Program-made: the position numbers and the translations under genes
Part shown: positions 8,242 to 18,658 of the stretch, one piece after another
Layout: each line of letters opens with the position of its first letter
How positions within the stretch are numbered: the first letter of the stretch is position 1
Assembly: GCF_003351765.1 (NCBI RefSeq)
Contig: NZ_CP031229.1
Coordinates: 3,286,001 to 3,350,000, forward strand
Reading direction: 5' to 3'
DNA: 64,000 bases
Source: Ornithinimicrobium avium
Lineage (GTDB): Bacteria; Actinomycetota; Actinomycetes; Actinomycetales; Dermatophilaceae
Notes under the pieces: model-generated
Seen by the model: only the letters and a program-made list of their open reading frames with translations
Database searches by the model: none
Told to the model about the DNA's origin: nothing

Positions 8242-9168
8242 ATGAGCAGTCTTGTCTTCGTCGTCATCGTGGCGGTGTGGGCTGTCTACCTCGTGCAGCA
8301 CTGGGTCCGTCGCCGCGACCACCTGGCCACCGCCCGCTCGGTCGACCGGTTCTCCGAGGCGATGCGCGTGCTGGAGCGCCGCCGGGAGCTGCCCGCCCCG
8401 GAGGTCGACGCCGCGCCCCGTTCCTACGCCGCCTCGCCGCTGCGTCCGGCGCGACCCGGCAGGCCCGAGGTGGTCGTCAAGAACGGCGCGCACGGCGCCA
8501 CGGCCGTCGCCCCGTCCGCCGCCTACCGCCGCACCCGCGCCACGGCCCGCGTGCGGGGCGCGGTGCTGCTCATCGGCTCCCTGGCGATGATGACCCTGGT
8601 CACCCTCTCCGTCGTCGGCGTCCTCGGGCGCTGGTGGGCGGTCGCCGGCGTCGGTGTCGCCGCGGTGGCGCTCGTGCTGGTCCGCTGGTCGGTGGCGACG
8701 GCTGCGGCGGGCGCCCCCGCCGGCGCGCGTCCGCGCCCGGCGAACAGGCCGGTCACGCGGGTGCACCACCCCGCAGCCCGCGTCGAGCGCCTGGCGGCGA
8801 CCGGGGCGGCAGATCACCAGTTCGCGGCGCAGAGCCTCGCCGTGACCCTGCGCAGCCCTGCGCGCCGCGACGCCGTCGTGGCCCCTGCGGCCGCCTCCGC
8901 CCCGGCCCCCTACGACGCGGCTCCCTACGACGTCGTCGAGGTCGAGGCCGGACTGCGGCCGAGCCGACCGGCCGAGCCGGCCGCCCCCGTGGTCCAGCCC
9001 ACGGACGGCACCTGGAGCCCGGTCCCGGTCCCGCCGCCTACCTACACCCTCAAGGCCCCGGCCAGGCGCGGCGAGCTGCGCGGCTCCGTCTCCCTGCCCG
9101 CCGACGGCACCGAGATGGCCCTCGAGGAGGAGTTCGAGGACCTCCCGCGCATCGATCTGGTCGGCTGA
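8242..9168 (+). CDS. sepX: Divisome protein SepX/GlpR
   Basis: SepX/GlpR is an actinobacterial membrane protein that stabilises FtsZ rings and takes part in cell division. The N-terminus MSSLVFVVIVAVWAVYLVQHW followed by VRRRDHLATARSVDRFSEAMRVLERR is the family hallmark: a membrane segment then a cytoplasmic helix. Two more membrane segments lie at about residues 107-150 (VLLIGSLAMMTLVTLSVVGVL and WWAVAGVGVAAVALVLVRW), and the C-terminal half is Ala/Pro-rich and probably disordered. The ATG aligns with family starts; a GTG nine bases earlier is the alternative. Its place after the GNAT gene matches the arrangement in mycobacteria. Confidence 0.87.
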   Translation: MSSLVFVVIVAVWAVYLVQHWVRRRDHLATARSVDRFSEAMRVLERRRELPAPEVDAAPRSYAASPLRPARPGRPEVVVKNGAHGATAVAPSAAYRRTRATARVRGAVLLIGSLAMMTLVTLSVVGVLGRWWAVAGVGVAAVALVLVRWSVATAAAGAPAGARPRPANRPVTRVHHPAARVERLAATGAADHQFAAQSLAVTLRSPARRDAVVAPAAASAPAPYDAAPYDVVEVEAGLRPSRPAEPAAPVVQPTDGTWSPVPVPPPTYTLKAPARRGELRGSVSLPADGTEMALEEEFEDLPRIDLVG

Positions 9169-9261
9169 CGGCGCGTCCGCAGCCAGCAGCGGCAGGGCTC
9201 TACGACGGCCGCACGGATTTTTCCCGTCCGGTGCCGAGGTGTATAGTCGGTAGCCGCACAA

Positions 9262-9337
9262 GGGGCTGTGGCGCAGTTGGTAGCGCGTCTCGTTCGCAAT
9301 GAGAAGGCCAGGGGTTCGAATCCCCTCAGCTCCACCA
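9262..9337 (+). tRNA. tRNA-Ala (anticodon CGC)
   Basis: A complete cloverleaf can be drawn: acceptor GGGGCTG/CAGCTCC with one G-U pair, D-arm GCGC/GCGC with GTTGGTA, anticodon arm TCTCG... with loop TTCGCAA (anticodon CGC, reading GCG), T-arm AGGGG-TTCGAAT-CCCCT, discriminator A and an encoded CCA. A G-rich, T-A-containing stretch with TATAGT about 20 bases upstream (9242-9247) may be its -10 box. Confidence 0.97.
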
Positions 9338-9350
9338 GAAGAAGCACCAC

Positions 9351-9381
9351 GGACCCTGTCCGCCTGTCGGCGGCAGGGTCC
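9351..9381. terminator. Terminator hairpin after tRNA-Ala
   Basis: GGACCCTG pairs with CAGGGTCC, and an inner stem CCGCC/GGCGG continues it with a single bulged T, giving about 13 bp. It stands between the tRNA and the converging cysteine desulfurase gene and can serve both strands. Confidence 0.65.
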
Positions 9382-9454
9382 GACCGCGTTAGCGGAGGTC
9401 CGCTCGCCTCGACGGTCGGGCGGACCCGCCCACGCTCGGAGGGTCCTGCCGGAG

Positions 9455-10585
9455 TCAGGAGGCCCTGCTGCCGGCCAGCACGGCACGCACGATCTCGTCC
9501 GCGGCCGGGTCCACCTCGGCCCGCGTGGTGGACCTGCCCAGCGTCAGGCGCAGCGAGCCCAGGGCGACGTCGTCGGCGAGCCCCGCCGCACGCAGCGAGG
9601 CGGACGGCGTGTGGGTCCCGGCGTGGCAGGCGCTGCCGGTCGAGGCCGCCACACCGGCAGCCCTGGCGAGGATGTCTTCCCCGAGCTGCCCGGGGACGGC
9701 CACGAGCAGCGTGTTGGGCAGCGCGGACTGCGACGGGGTGATCCGCACCAGCGGGGACAGTGCCCTGCTGAGCAGCTGCCACAGCCGCTCGCGCAGGCCG
9801 GCCTGCCTGGCCGGCTCCGTGGACAGCAGGGTGCCGGCCAGCTCCGCGGCGGCCCCCAGCCCGACGATCCCGGCGACGTTCTCGGTGCCGGGGCGGATCC
9901 CGCGCTCCTGACCGGCTCCGCGCAGCACCGGCGACAGCGGCACGCCGCGGCGCACGAACAGCGCCCCGACGCCTTGCGGCGCGTAGAGCTTGTGCCCAGC
10001 CACGCTGAGCAGGTCCACGCCCAGCTCGTCCACCTGGACCGGGATCTTCCCGACCGCCTGGGCGGCGTCGGTGTGGACCACGCCGCCCCGCGCGTGGACG
10101 GCCTCGGCGAAGACCGCCACCGGCTGCACCGTGCCGGTCTCGTTGTGGGCCAGGATCACCGTCCCCAGGCCGACCGGCCCCGCGGGCCACCGGTCCGTCA
10201 GGAACCGGGCGCTCGGGTCGACCGGCAGCTCGTGCACGAGCCAGCCGTGCCGCTCGCGCAGGTGGGCCACCGGGGCGGTCGTGGCGGGATGCTCCACCGG
10301 GGAGGTCACCAGGACCCGGGTCCCGGCCACGTCGGCGGCGCCCCGGACCGCCAGGTTGTTCGCCTCGGTCCCGCCGGAGGTGAACACGACCTCGTCCGCG
10401 TGCGCACCGAGCAGGGCGGCGACCTGCTCGCGGGCCTCCTCGACGGCACGTCGCGCCCGCCTGCCCTGCGGCGTGGTGCTCGAGGGGTTGCCGTGCCGCT
10501 CCGTGAAGTAGGGCCACATGGCCTCGGCCACCTCGCCGGCGACCGGTGTGGTGGCGTTGTGGTCGAGGTAGATCGAGTTCTGCAT
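9455..10585 (-). CDS. Cysteine desulfurase (NifS/IscS family)
   Basis: A PLP enzyme that takes sulfur from cysteine to make a protein persulfide and alanine, feeding Fe-S clusters or tRNA thiolation. The 376-residue protein shows YLDHNATTPV at the start, FTSGGTEANNLAV (66-80), HTDAAQAVGKIPVQVDELGVD with the PLP-binding Asp, SVAGHKLYAPQGVGAL with Schiff-base Lys199, and STGSACHAGT with catalytic Cys320. In actinobacteria this gene usually precedes mnmA, but mnmA is not adjacent here; only tRNA-Ala lies downstream. The start ATG is well placed, with the family N-terminus right behind it. It is not clustered with suf or dnd genes, so a general or tRNA-thiolation role is the best guess. Confidence 0.93.
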   Translation of the reverse strand: MQNSIYLDHNATTPVAGEVAEAMWPYFTERHGNPSSTTPQGRRARRAVEEAREQVAALLGAHADEVVFTSGGTEANNLAVRGAADVAGTRVLVTSPVEHPATTAPVAHLRERHGWLVHELPVDPSARFLTDRWPAGPVGLGTVILAHNETGTVQPVAVFAEAVHARGGVVHTDAAQAVGKIPVQVDELGVDLLSVAGHKLYAPQGVGALFVRRGVPLSPVLRGAGQERGIRPGTENVAGIVGLGAAAELAGTLLSTEPARQAGLRERLWQLLSRALSPLVRITPSQSALPNTLLVAVPGQLGEDILARAAGVAASTGSACHAGTHTPSASLRAAGLADDVALGSLRLTLGRSTTRAEVDPAADEIVRAVLAGSRAS

Positions 10586-10679
10586 CGTCGGACCTCCGCA
10601 CCCGGCCCGTGCCGTTCACGGGTCCGTGCACGCACATCATGGCCGAGGCGCCGGACGTGGTCACGCCGACGGGGACGGA

Positions 10680-10685
10680 TACGCT
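10680..10685 (+). promoter_or_regulatory. Putative -10 box of the OTC gene
   Basis: TACGCT, 52 bases before the GTG start, would give a leader of about 45 bases that carries the ribosome site GGAGGAG. No clear -35 or arginine operator is visible. Confidence 0.4.
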
Positions 10686-10737
10686 AAACCCTCACGGGCG
10701 CCGGTCGTCCGCCGCCGCACGAGGGAGGAGCACGCAC

Positions 10738-11742
10738 GTGGCCGTCAACCTGAGGGGTCGCAGCCTGCTGTCGCTGGTCGAGGAGACCCCGGCCGAGATC
10801 CGCTACCTGGTCGACCTCGCCCGCGACCTGAAGCGGGCGAAGATCTCCGGCCTGGAGCGACGGCGCCTGGAGGGCCGCTCGGTCGCGCTCATCTTCGAGA
10901 AGACCTCGACCCGCACCCGTGCGGCCTTCGAGGTGGCCGCCGCCGACCAGGGCGCCCACACCACCTTCCTGGAGCCGTCGAGCACCCAGATCGGGCACAA
11001 GGAGTCCGTCCGTGACACCGCGCGGGTCCTGGGTCGCATGTACGACGCCATCGAGTACCGCGGTGCCCGCCAGGAGACCGTCGAGGAGCTGGCCCGCCAC
11101 GCCGGCGTCCCCGTCTACAACGGACTGACCGACGAGTGGCACCCCACCCAGATGCTCGCCGACGCGCTCACGATGACCGAGCACACCCACAAGCACCGGC
11201 ACGAGACCTCCTTCGCCTACCTCGGCGACGCACGCAACAACACCGGGCACTCGCTGCTGCTGCTGGGGGCCAAGCTCGGCATGGACGTGCGGATCGCGGC
11301 GCCCGCCGGTCTGCAGCCGGCCACCGCCGTGGTCGAGCTGTGCCGGGGGTTTGCCGAGGAGTCGGGGGCCCGACTGACGATCACCGATGACGCTCGCGAG
11401 GCGGTCGTCGGCGTCGACTTCGTCCACACCGACGTGTGGGTGTCGATGGGTGAGCCGGTGGAGGCCTGGGACGAGCGCATCGACCTGCTGCTGCCCTACC
11501 GCGTCGACGCCACCCTCATGGCCGCGACCGGCAACCCGCGGGCCCGGTTCATGCACTGCCTGCCGGCCTTCCACGACGCCCGGACCACCGTCGGCGCCGC
11601 CCTGGTCGCCCGACGCCCGGAGCTCGCGGACGGCGTGGAGGTGACCGACGAGGTCTTCGGGTCCTCCGCCAGCATCGTCTTCGACCAGGCAGAGAACCGG
11701 CTGCACACCATCAAGGCGCTCATGGTCGCCACGCTCGCATGA
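10738..11742 (+). CDS. argF: Ornithine carbamoyltransferase
   Basis: The enzyme joins carbamoyl phosphate and ornithine to citrulline, or runs backwards in the arginine deiminase route. The 334-residue protein has the carbamoyl-phosphate loop STRTR (near residue 57), the conserved block IGHKESVRDTARVLGRMYDAIEYRG, HPTQMLAD, DVWVSMGE and the ornithine-binding MHCLPAFHD. The long form and the blocks resemble E. coli ArgF/ArcB more than the shorter biosynthetic OTC of most actinobacteria. No other arg or arc genes flank it, so whether it is anabolic or catabolic is undecided. The GTG start has GGAGGAG nine bases upstream. The next gene overlaps its stop by four bases. Confidence 0.93.
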   Translation: MAVNLRGRSLLSLVEETPAEIRYLVDLARDLKRAKISGLERRRLEGRSVALIFEKTSTRTRAAFEVAAADQGAHTTFLEPSSTQIGHKESVRDTARVLGRMYDAIEYRGARQETVEELARHAGVPVYNGLTDEWHPTQMLADALTMTEHTHKHRHETSFAYLGDARNNTGHSLLLLGAKLGMDVRIAAPAGLQPATAVVELCRGFAEESGARLTITDDAREAVVGVDFVHTDVWVSMGEPVEAWDERIDLLLPYRVDATLMAATGNPRARFMHCLPAFHDARTTVGAALVARRPELADGVEVTDEVFGSSASIVFDQAENRLHTIKALMVATLA

Positions 11743-12254
11743 GCCAGGGGGGTATGCCGTCCGCGCGCCTGCGCGAGCCCGCCCACCGAGTGAGTCCGCG
11801 CGCCGTGCGCTACTGGGTGGTCAACTCCGCGCTCGGGGGCGTCGTCGGTTGGGCGGTGATGTTCGCGATCGCCTGGTTCCTGCCCGAGCACGCGTGGTGG
11901 GCGGTGGGGCTGCGCTGGCTCTTCGTCCTCGGCATGGCCGCCAACGTCGTGGAGGTCGTCCTCGAGCCGACGATCCGCTACCGGCGCACCCGCTGGGAGG
12001 TTGCCGACGGCAAGGTCTTCGTCCAGACCGGCTGGCTGTCCCGGGACCAGCGCATCGCACCGCTGTCCCGGGTGCAGACCGTCGACACGCACCGCGGCGC
12101 GATCATGCGGCTCTACGGCCTGGCGAACATCACCGTCACCACCGCCTCGGCGGCGGGCCCGATCACCATCCCCGCCCTGGACAGCGACCTCGCCGACCGG
12201 GTCACCGCCGAGCTGGCGCGCATCACCGGCCAGACCCGCGGGGACGCCACGTGA
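11739..12254 (+). CDS. Bacterial PH domain membrane protein (YdbS type)
   Basis: A 171-residue membrane protein with two transmembrane helices (about residues 28-46 and 55-72) and one bacterial PH-like bPH2/DUF304 domain: YRRTRWEVADGKVFVQTGWLS, IAPLSRVQTVDTHRGAIMRLYGLANITVTTASAAG. The block (L/I)SRVQTVD followed by GLANI is the core of this family. It starts in the OTC stop (ATGA) and is followed by a second, larger PH-domain protein with the same four-base overlap. YdbS/YdbT pairs occur widely in Gram-positives; in Bacillus subtilis they are linked to resistance to antimicrobial peptides, but their molecular role is not settled. Confidence 0.88.
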   Translation: MSQGGMPSARLREPAHRVSPRAVRYWVVNSALGGVVGWAVMFAIAWFLPEHAWWAVGLRWLFVLGMAANVVEVVLEPTIRYRRTRWEVADGKVFVQTGWLSRDQRIAPLSRVQTVDTHRGAIMRLYGLANITVTTASAAGPITIPALDSDLADRVTAELARITGQTRGDAT

Positions 12255-13873
12255 CCCTGCCCGACCTGCCGCCGCCGGTCGGTGCGCCCGTGCCGGGGCC
12301 GACACCGCCCGGCGCCGCCCGACCCGGGGAGTGGCAGCGGCAGAGCGCGCGCATGCTCCTGGTGCACCCCGTGCGCATCCTCGGCTCCTTCGCGGTGCCG
12401 ATCCTGCTGGCCACCTTCGGCTTCCGGTCCGGGCAGGACGGGGGCCCCCCGACGTGGCTGTTCCTCCTGGTCGGCGCGACCTTCGCCGTGGCCTTCGGCG
12501 TCGCGTCGTGGTTCGTCACCCGCTACCGGTTCACCGACGAGCAGGTCCAGCTGCGCACCGGGCTGCTCAACCGGCGCGTCCTCACCGCCCCGCTGGACCG
12601 CGTCCGCAGCGTCGACGTCGAGTCCTCCGTCGTCCACCGCGTCCTGGGTCTGGCCAAGGTCAAGATCGGCACCGGCGTGGACGACAAGCGGATCGAGCTG
12701 GACGGCGTGAGCAATGAGCAGGCCGGCGAGCTGCGCACCTTCCTGCTCGCCCGCTCGCGGACGACGGCCGGCACGCACGCGCAGGTGCCGGATGGCTCGC
12801 CCGCGGACCTGCAGACCCGGCCGGCTCCCGACGAGGAGGACAGGCGCACGGCATACCCCGTGGGCGGTGCGGAGGACACCGAGCTGGCGCGGATCGACTG
12901 GGGGTGGCTGAGGTATGCCCCGTTCAGCCTGTCCAGTCTCGTCGTGGTCGCCGGCGCCGTCGGTGCGCTCTTCCAGTTCGGCGACGAGCTGCCGGTCGAC
13001 GAGCTGGACGTGGCCCAGGACGCGTGGCGCTGGGTCGTCGCCCAGGCGGTGCTGATCCTGGTGTCGGCGGTCGTGGTCGCCGTCGTCCTCGGGTGGGTCG
13101 TCGTCTCCACCGCGAGCTACGTGCTGACCTGGTGGAACCTGCGCGTCGTGCGCGAGGGGCGGGGCAACCTGCGGATCACCCGCGGACTGCTGACCACGCA
13201 CAGCCAGACGGTGGAGCGGGCCAAGGTGCGCGGTGCGCGGATGGGCGAGCCGTTCCTGCTGCGGCTCGTGCGCGGCGCCGAGCTGACGGCGCTGGCCACC
13301 GGAGTCGGCAGCGGCGGCACCACCAAGGTCCTGCCGCCGGCACCGCGGGACGTGGTGACCGCGGTGGGCCACGACCTGCTCGAGGAGCAGGGGCCGCTGA
13401 CGATGACCCTGGTCGGGCACGGTCCCCGGGCCCGGCGCCGGATCCACGTGCGCCACCAGTGGGGCACGCTCATCCTGGTGGCCGTGCTCGCGGTCCTCAC
13501 CTACCGGGTGGACGCGTCGTGGCTGGACCGGCTGCCGGGCTGGGGCCCGCCCGCCCTGCTCGTCGGCCTCGGCGCGCTCAGCGCCGTGGTGGCGGAGAGC
13601 GCCTGGCGCAACCTCGGGCACGGGCTGACGCAGCGCCACCTCGTCGTGCAGACCGGCGCGCTCGTGCGCACCCGCGAGGCGCTGGAGACCGCCGGCGTCA
13701 TCGGCTGGGTGGTGCAGCAGTCCTTCTTCCAGCGCCGCCAGGACCTGTGCGACCTGGTGGCCACGACCGCGGCGGGTGGCGAGCAGGTCACGGCGCCGAA
13801 CATCCCCGTCCCGCTCGCCGTCGAGCTCGCGCGCAGGGCCACCCCGGGAATGCTGGAGGGCTTCCTGGCGTAG
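12251..13873 (+). CDS. Multi-domain bacterial PH protein (YdbT type)
   Basis: A 540-residue membrane protein that repeats the bPH2 unit. The first copy has VTRYRFTDEQVQLRTGLLN and LDRVRSVDVESSVVHRVLGL at about residues 90-130; the second has NLRVVREGRGNLRITRGLL and ERAKVRGARMGEPFLLRLVR near 300-340; the third has LTQRHLVVQTGALVRTREAL near 460-480. Pairs of membrane helices precede each unit (about 38-78, 222-290 and 405-450). It starts at a GTG overlapping the YdbS-like stop, so both are made together and likely form a complex. Its function is unknown beyond the family link to envelope stress or antimicrobial-peptide tolerance. Confidence 0.87.
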   Translation: MTLPDLPPPVGAPVPGPTPPGAARPGEWQRQSARMLLVHPVRILGSFAVPILLATFGFRSGQDGGPPTWLFLLVGATFAVAFGVASWFVTRYRFTDEQVQLRTGLLNRRVLTAPLDRVRSVDVESSVVHRVLGLAKVKIGTGVDDKRIELDGVSNEQAGELRTFLLARSRTTAGTHAQVPDGSPADLQTRPAPDEEDRRTAYPVGGAEDTELARIDWGWLRYAPFSLSSLVVVAGAVGALFQFGDELPVDELDVAQDAWRWVVAQAVLILVSAVVVAVVLGWVVVSTASYVLTWWNLRVVREGRGNLRITRGLLTTHSQTVERAKVRGARMGEPFLLRLVRGAELTALATGVGSGGTTKVLPPAPRDVVTAVGHDLLEEQGPLTMTLVGHGPRARRRIHVRHQWGTLILVAVLAVLTYRVDASWLDRLPGWGPPALLVGLGALSAVVAESAWRNLGHGLTQRHLVVQTGALVRTREALETAGVIGWVVQQSFFQRRQDLCDLVATTAAGGEQVTAPNIPVPLAVELARRATPGMLEGFLA

Positions 13874-13881
13874 TGCCAGAC

Positions 13882-14280
13882 ATGAGCGACTTCGAGCAGA
13901 CCTGGCGCGAGCTCGGGCAACCTGCCGCGGGAGTGCCGCAGATCGGGCTGCCTGCCGACGACGACCTCGACGACCACGCCCGCTACGACCGGGCGACCTT
14001 CCTGTTCGAGACCCGCAGCTACAGCCAGGCCGCGGCGCTGCTCGAGCCGCTGGCGACCGAGCACCCGGACAACGCCGAGGTCCTCCTGCTGCAGGCGCGG
14101 TCCTTCTACTACTCCGCGCAGCTGGGCCGGGCCGAGACGGTGCTGCGCGGCATGGTCGAGCGGTGGCCCAGCGACGGCTACGCGCACCTGCTGCTGGCGC
14201 GTACTCTGCAGCGTGCCGGCCGCGCCGAGGAGGGCGCCCCGCACCTGAAGCTGGCCGAGGCGATGGGCCTGGGCGACTGA
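13882..14280 (+). CDS. TPR-containing small protein
   Basis: A 132-residue cytosolic protein with tetratricopeptide-like helices: YDRATFLFETRSYSQAAALL (about 34-53), NAEVLLLQARSFYYSAQLGR (67-86) and GYAHLLLARTLQRAGRAEEG (100-119). TPRs mediate protein contacts; the partner is unknown. The ATG at 13882 is used, but an in-frame GTG at 13873 overlaps the previous stop (TAGTG) and would add three residues. It ends the OTC-PH-PH-TPR run and faces pmt. I do not recognise a specific orthologue with known role. Confidence 0.85.
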   Translation: MSDFEQTWRELGQPAAGVPQIGLPADDDLDDHARYDRATFLFETRSYSQAAALLEPLATEHPDNAEVLLLQARSFYYSAQLGRAETVLRGMVERWPSDGYAHLLLARTLQRAGRAEEGAPHLKLAEAMGLGD

Positions 14281-14285
14281 CCGGA

Positions 14286-14299
14286 CCGTCCCGGGACGG
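14286..14299. terminator. Palindrome between TPR gene and pmt
   Basis: CCGTCCCGGGACGG is a perfect 14-base palindrome lying between two converging stop codons. With no loop it can only form a smaller hairpin, so its terminator role is tentative. Confidence 0.35.
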
Positions 14300-14305
14300 G
14301 GGACC

Positions 14306-15916
14306 CTAGGTCCAGAAGTCGAACCACATCCGCAGCTTCCACTCGTGGCGCGGGATGACCATCGCGGTGTGCACCGGGTAGTACCAGACGAACCAGGCCA
14401 CGGCCAGGGTCAGGTAGCCCACGACGAGGACGGCGCCCCACCTGCGTCGTCGACGTGAGGCGTCCGCGGGCCCCAGCGCCAGGCCCAGGCAGCACACCAC
14501 CACCAGCACGAGCCAGGGCACGAACGCCACCGCGTAGAAGCTGTAGATCGTGCGCGTCTGGTAGAGGAACCACGGGAACCACCCGGCGACGACCCCGGCC
14601 AGCGCCGCCCCCGCACGCCAGTCGCGCCCGAGCAGCCACAGGAAGGCCACCACGAGCAGGCCCAGCGTCGCGCCCCACCAGACGAACAGGTTTCCCAGCG
14701 AGGCGATGTACTCGACGCAGTCGGCGACCTCGCAGCCCTTCTCCCCGCGGGTGGGCCACTCGCTGAAGAACAGCGTGGGACGCCACTGGACGCTCCAGCT
14801 CCACGGGTTGGACTTCCAGGCGTGCTCGTTCTGCAGGCCGACGTGGAAGGTGTACATCTCCTGGTGGTAAGCCCACAGCGAGCGCAACGGGTCGGGGACC
14901 AGGGCCGCCAGGCCCCCGGTCGCCGGGTGGTCCTGCGCCCACTCCCGCTTCCAGCCCCCGGTGGTGGCCAGCCAGCCGGTCCAGGAGGTCACGTAGGTGA
15001 CCAGGGCGACGGGCACCACGGTCAGGAAGGCCGGTATGCCGTCGCGCACGACGCCGCCGGTGAACCACCCGGGTGCACCCGCCGTCCGGCGCGCCCCGAT
15101 GTCCCACCAGACGGTCATCAGACCGAAGACGGCCAGGAAGTAGAGACCGGACCACTTCGTCCCGGTGCACAGGCCCAGGCTGATGCCGGCGGCCAGGCGC
15201 CACCAGCGCATCCCCAGGCCCGGCCCCCACCAGCGCATCCACCGCTGCAGCGGGTTGCGCGGCACCGCTCGTCCGCGGATCCGCTCGGACCAGGGTCCCC
15301 AGCGCACCGCCAACCGTCGACGTGCCTGCTCGCGGTCGAGGAGCAGGAAGAAGAAGGCCAGCAGCGCCCACCACATGACGAAGATGTCGAGCAGCCCGAT
15401 CCGGGACTGCACGAAGTGGTGGCCGTCGGCGGCCAGGAGCGTCGCCGCCGCCACGGACAGCAGCGCGTTGTGCCACAGGTGCCAGGCGATGCGGCCCAGC
15501 AGCAGGATCGACAGGGTGCCCACGACCGCCGAGCTCAGCCGCCAGCCGGCCGCGGAGTCAGGGCCCATGAGCATCTCGCCGAGGGCGATCATCCACTTGC
15601 CCACCGGCGGGTGGACGACCAGGTCGGGGGCGGTGCCGAAGACGTCGGGGGTGCCGTGGGTGAAGAGCTGGTCGGGCTCCTCGAGGCCCTCCCGGACCTC
15701 CCGCTCGTAGCCGAAGAGGCGCAGCGACCAGGCCTGCTTGACGTAGTAGGTCTCGTCGAAGACCAGCTCGTGGGGGTGGCCCAGCCGGAAGAACCGGACG
15801 GCCCCGCCGAGCACGGTGACCAGCAGCACGCCCAGCCAGGCGGCGCGGTCCGAGCGCGGCAGGGAGCTGGGGTCCGGCCCGAGGAGCCGAGCCCGCAGAT
15901 ACTCCATACCGGTCAT
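14306..15916 (-). CDS. pmt: Dolichyl-phosphate-mannose-protein mannosyltransferase (Pmt)
   Basis: Pmt transfers mannose from polyprenyl-phosphate mannose to Ser/Thr of exported proteins on the outer side of the membrane. The 536-residue multi-pass protein shows the N-terminal loop VFDETYYVKQAWS with catalytic-type Asp54-Glu55, the block HPPVGKWMIALGE (about 101-113), and SRIGLLDIFVMWW, followed by many hydrophobic segments and a C-terminal PMT_4TMC region ending IPRHEWKLRMWFDFW. In most actinobacteria pmt is directly divergent from rsmI; here the sdh operon separates them. The start chosen is ATG at 15914-15916; a second Met at codon 4 is possible. Confidence 0.92.
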   Translation of the reverse strand: MTGMEYLRARLLGPDPSSLPRSDRAAWLGVLLVTVLGGAVRFFRLGHPHELVFDETYYVKQAWSLRLFGYEREVREGLEEPDQLFTHGTPDVFGTAPDLVVHPPVGKWMIALGEMLMGPDSAAGWRLSSAVVGTLSILLLGRIAWHLWHNALLSVAAATLLAADGHHFVQSRIGLLDIFVMWWALLAFFFLLLDREQARRRLAVRWGPWSERIRGRAVPRNPLQRWMRWWGPGLGMRWWRLAAGISLGLCTGTKWSGLYFLAVFGLMTVWWDIGARRTAGAPGWFTGGVVRDGIPAFLTVVPVALVTYVTSWTGWLATTGGWKREWAQDHPATGGLAALVPDPLRSLWAYHQEMYTFHVGLQNEHAWKSNPWSWSVQWRPTLFFSEWPTRGEKGCEVADCVEYIASLGNLFVWWGATLGLLVVAFLWLLGRDWRAGAALAGVVAGWFPWFLYQTRTIYSFYAVAFVPWLVLVVVCCLGLALGPADASRRRRRWGAVLVVGYLTLAVAWFVWYYPVHTAMVIPRHEWKLRMWFDFWT

Positions 15917-15961
15917 CGTAGGGGCGCCGCAGGGCGCCGACGACCGGCACCACGGGAGTAG

Positions 15962-15967
15962 TACCCT
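15962..15967 (+). promoter_or_regulatory. -10 box of sdhCAB
   Basis: TACCCT lies six bases before the GTG of sdhC, consistent with a leaderless operon mRNA. No ribosome site precedes this GTG, which supports that reading. Confidence 0.55.
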
Positions 15968-15973
15968 GCCCCC

Positions 15974-16669
15974 GTGGCCACTTCAACCCTTCCCGCGAGC
16001 ACGGACCGCAGGCGGTCCAGCATCCTGCTGAAGACGATCATGGCTGCCAGCGGCCTGTTCTTCATCGCCTTCCTGCTGCTGCACATGTACGGCAACCTGA
16101 TGATCCTCTCGGGGCGCGAGGCCTTCGACGAGTACGCCGAGCACCTGCGCACCTTCGGCGGCGCGATGGTCCCTGAGCGGGGGGCGTTGTGGGTGATGCG
16201 GATCGGGCTGCTCGTCGCGCTCGTGGCCCACGTGGGCAGTGCGGTCGTGCTGTGGCGGCGCGCCGGGGCGGCGCGATCGGTGCGCTACCAGGTGACGCGG
16301 CGCAGCTACGGCAACTTCTACGTCAAGGCCATGCGGTGGGGCGGGCTGGCGATCCTGGCCTTCGTGATCTTCCACCTGATGCACTTCACCTGGCAGACGG
16401 TGACGATCGGCGAGGCGCACGCCAGCCCGGCGGCCAGGGTGATCGACAGCTTCAGCCACTGGTGGGGTGTGGGCATCTACGTGCTGGCGATGATCTTCCT
16501 GGGGCTGCACCTGCTGCACGGGATCTGGGGGGCGGCGATGACCCTCGGTCTGAACACCTCGCTGGAACGGGCCGAGAACATCCGCCTGACCAGCATCGTG
16601 GTCACCACGCTCATCGTGGTCGGCTTCCTGATCCCGCCCTTCGCCATCCTCTTCGGCCTCGTCAAGTAA
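15974..16669 (+). CDS. sdhC: Succinate dehydrogenase cytochrome b subunit (b558 type)
   Basis: The membrane anchor of complex II, binding haem and passing electrons to menaquinone. At 231 residues with five predicted membrane segments (about 19-39, 76-95, 119-140, 160-185, 202-225) it is the single-subunit b558 type, so no sdhD is needed. Candidate haem ligands are His in LLLHMYGN, AHVGSAV, FHLMHFTW and LHLLHGIWG, the last two blocks being family hallmarks. GTG at 15974 follows a -10 box by six bases. It starts an operon with sdhA (18-base gap) and sdhB. This combination corresponds to the di-haem menaquinone-linked enzymes of Gram-positives. Confidence 0.94.
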   Translation: MATSTLPASTDRRRSSILLKTIMAASGLFFIAFLLLHMYGNLMILSGREAFDEYAEHLRTFGGAMVPERGALWVMRIGLLVALVAHVGSAVVLWRRAGAARSVRYQVTRRSYGNFYVKAMRWGGLAILAFVIFHLMHFTWQTVTIGEAHASPAARVIDSFSHWWGVGIYVLAMIFLGLHLLHGIWGAAMTLGLNTSLERAENIRLTSIVVTTLIVVGFLIPPFAILFGLVK

Positions 16670-16687
16670 GAAGGACCAGACATCACC

Positions 16688-18654
<1,967 letters not shown>

Positions 18655-18658
<4 letters not shown>

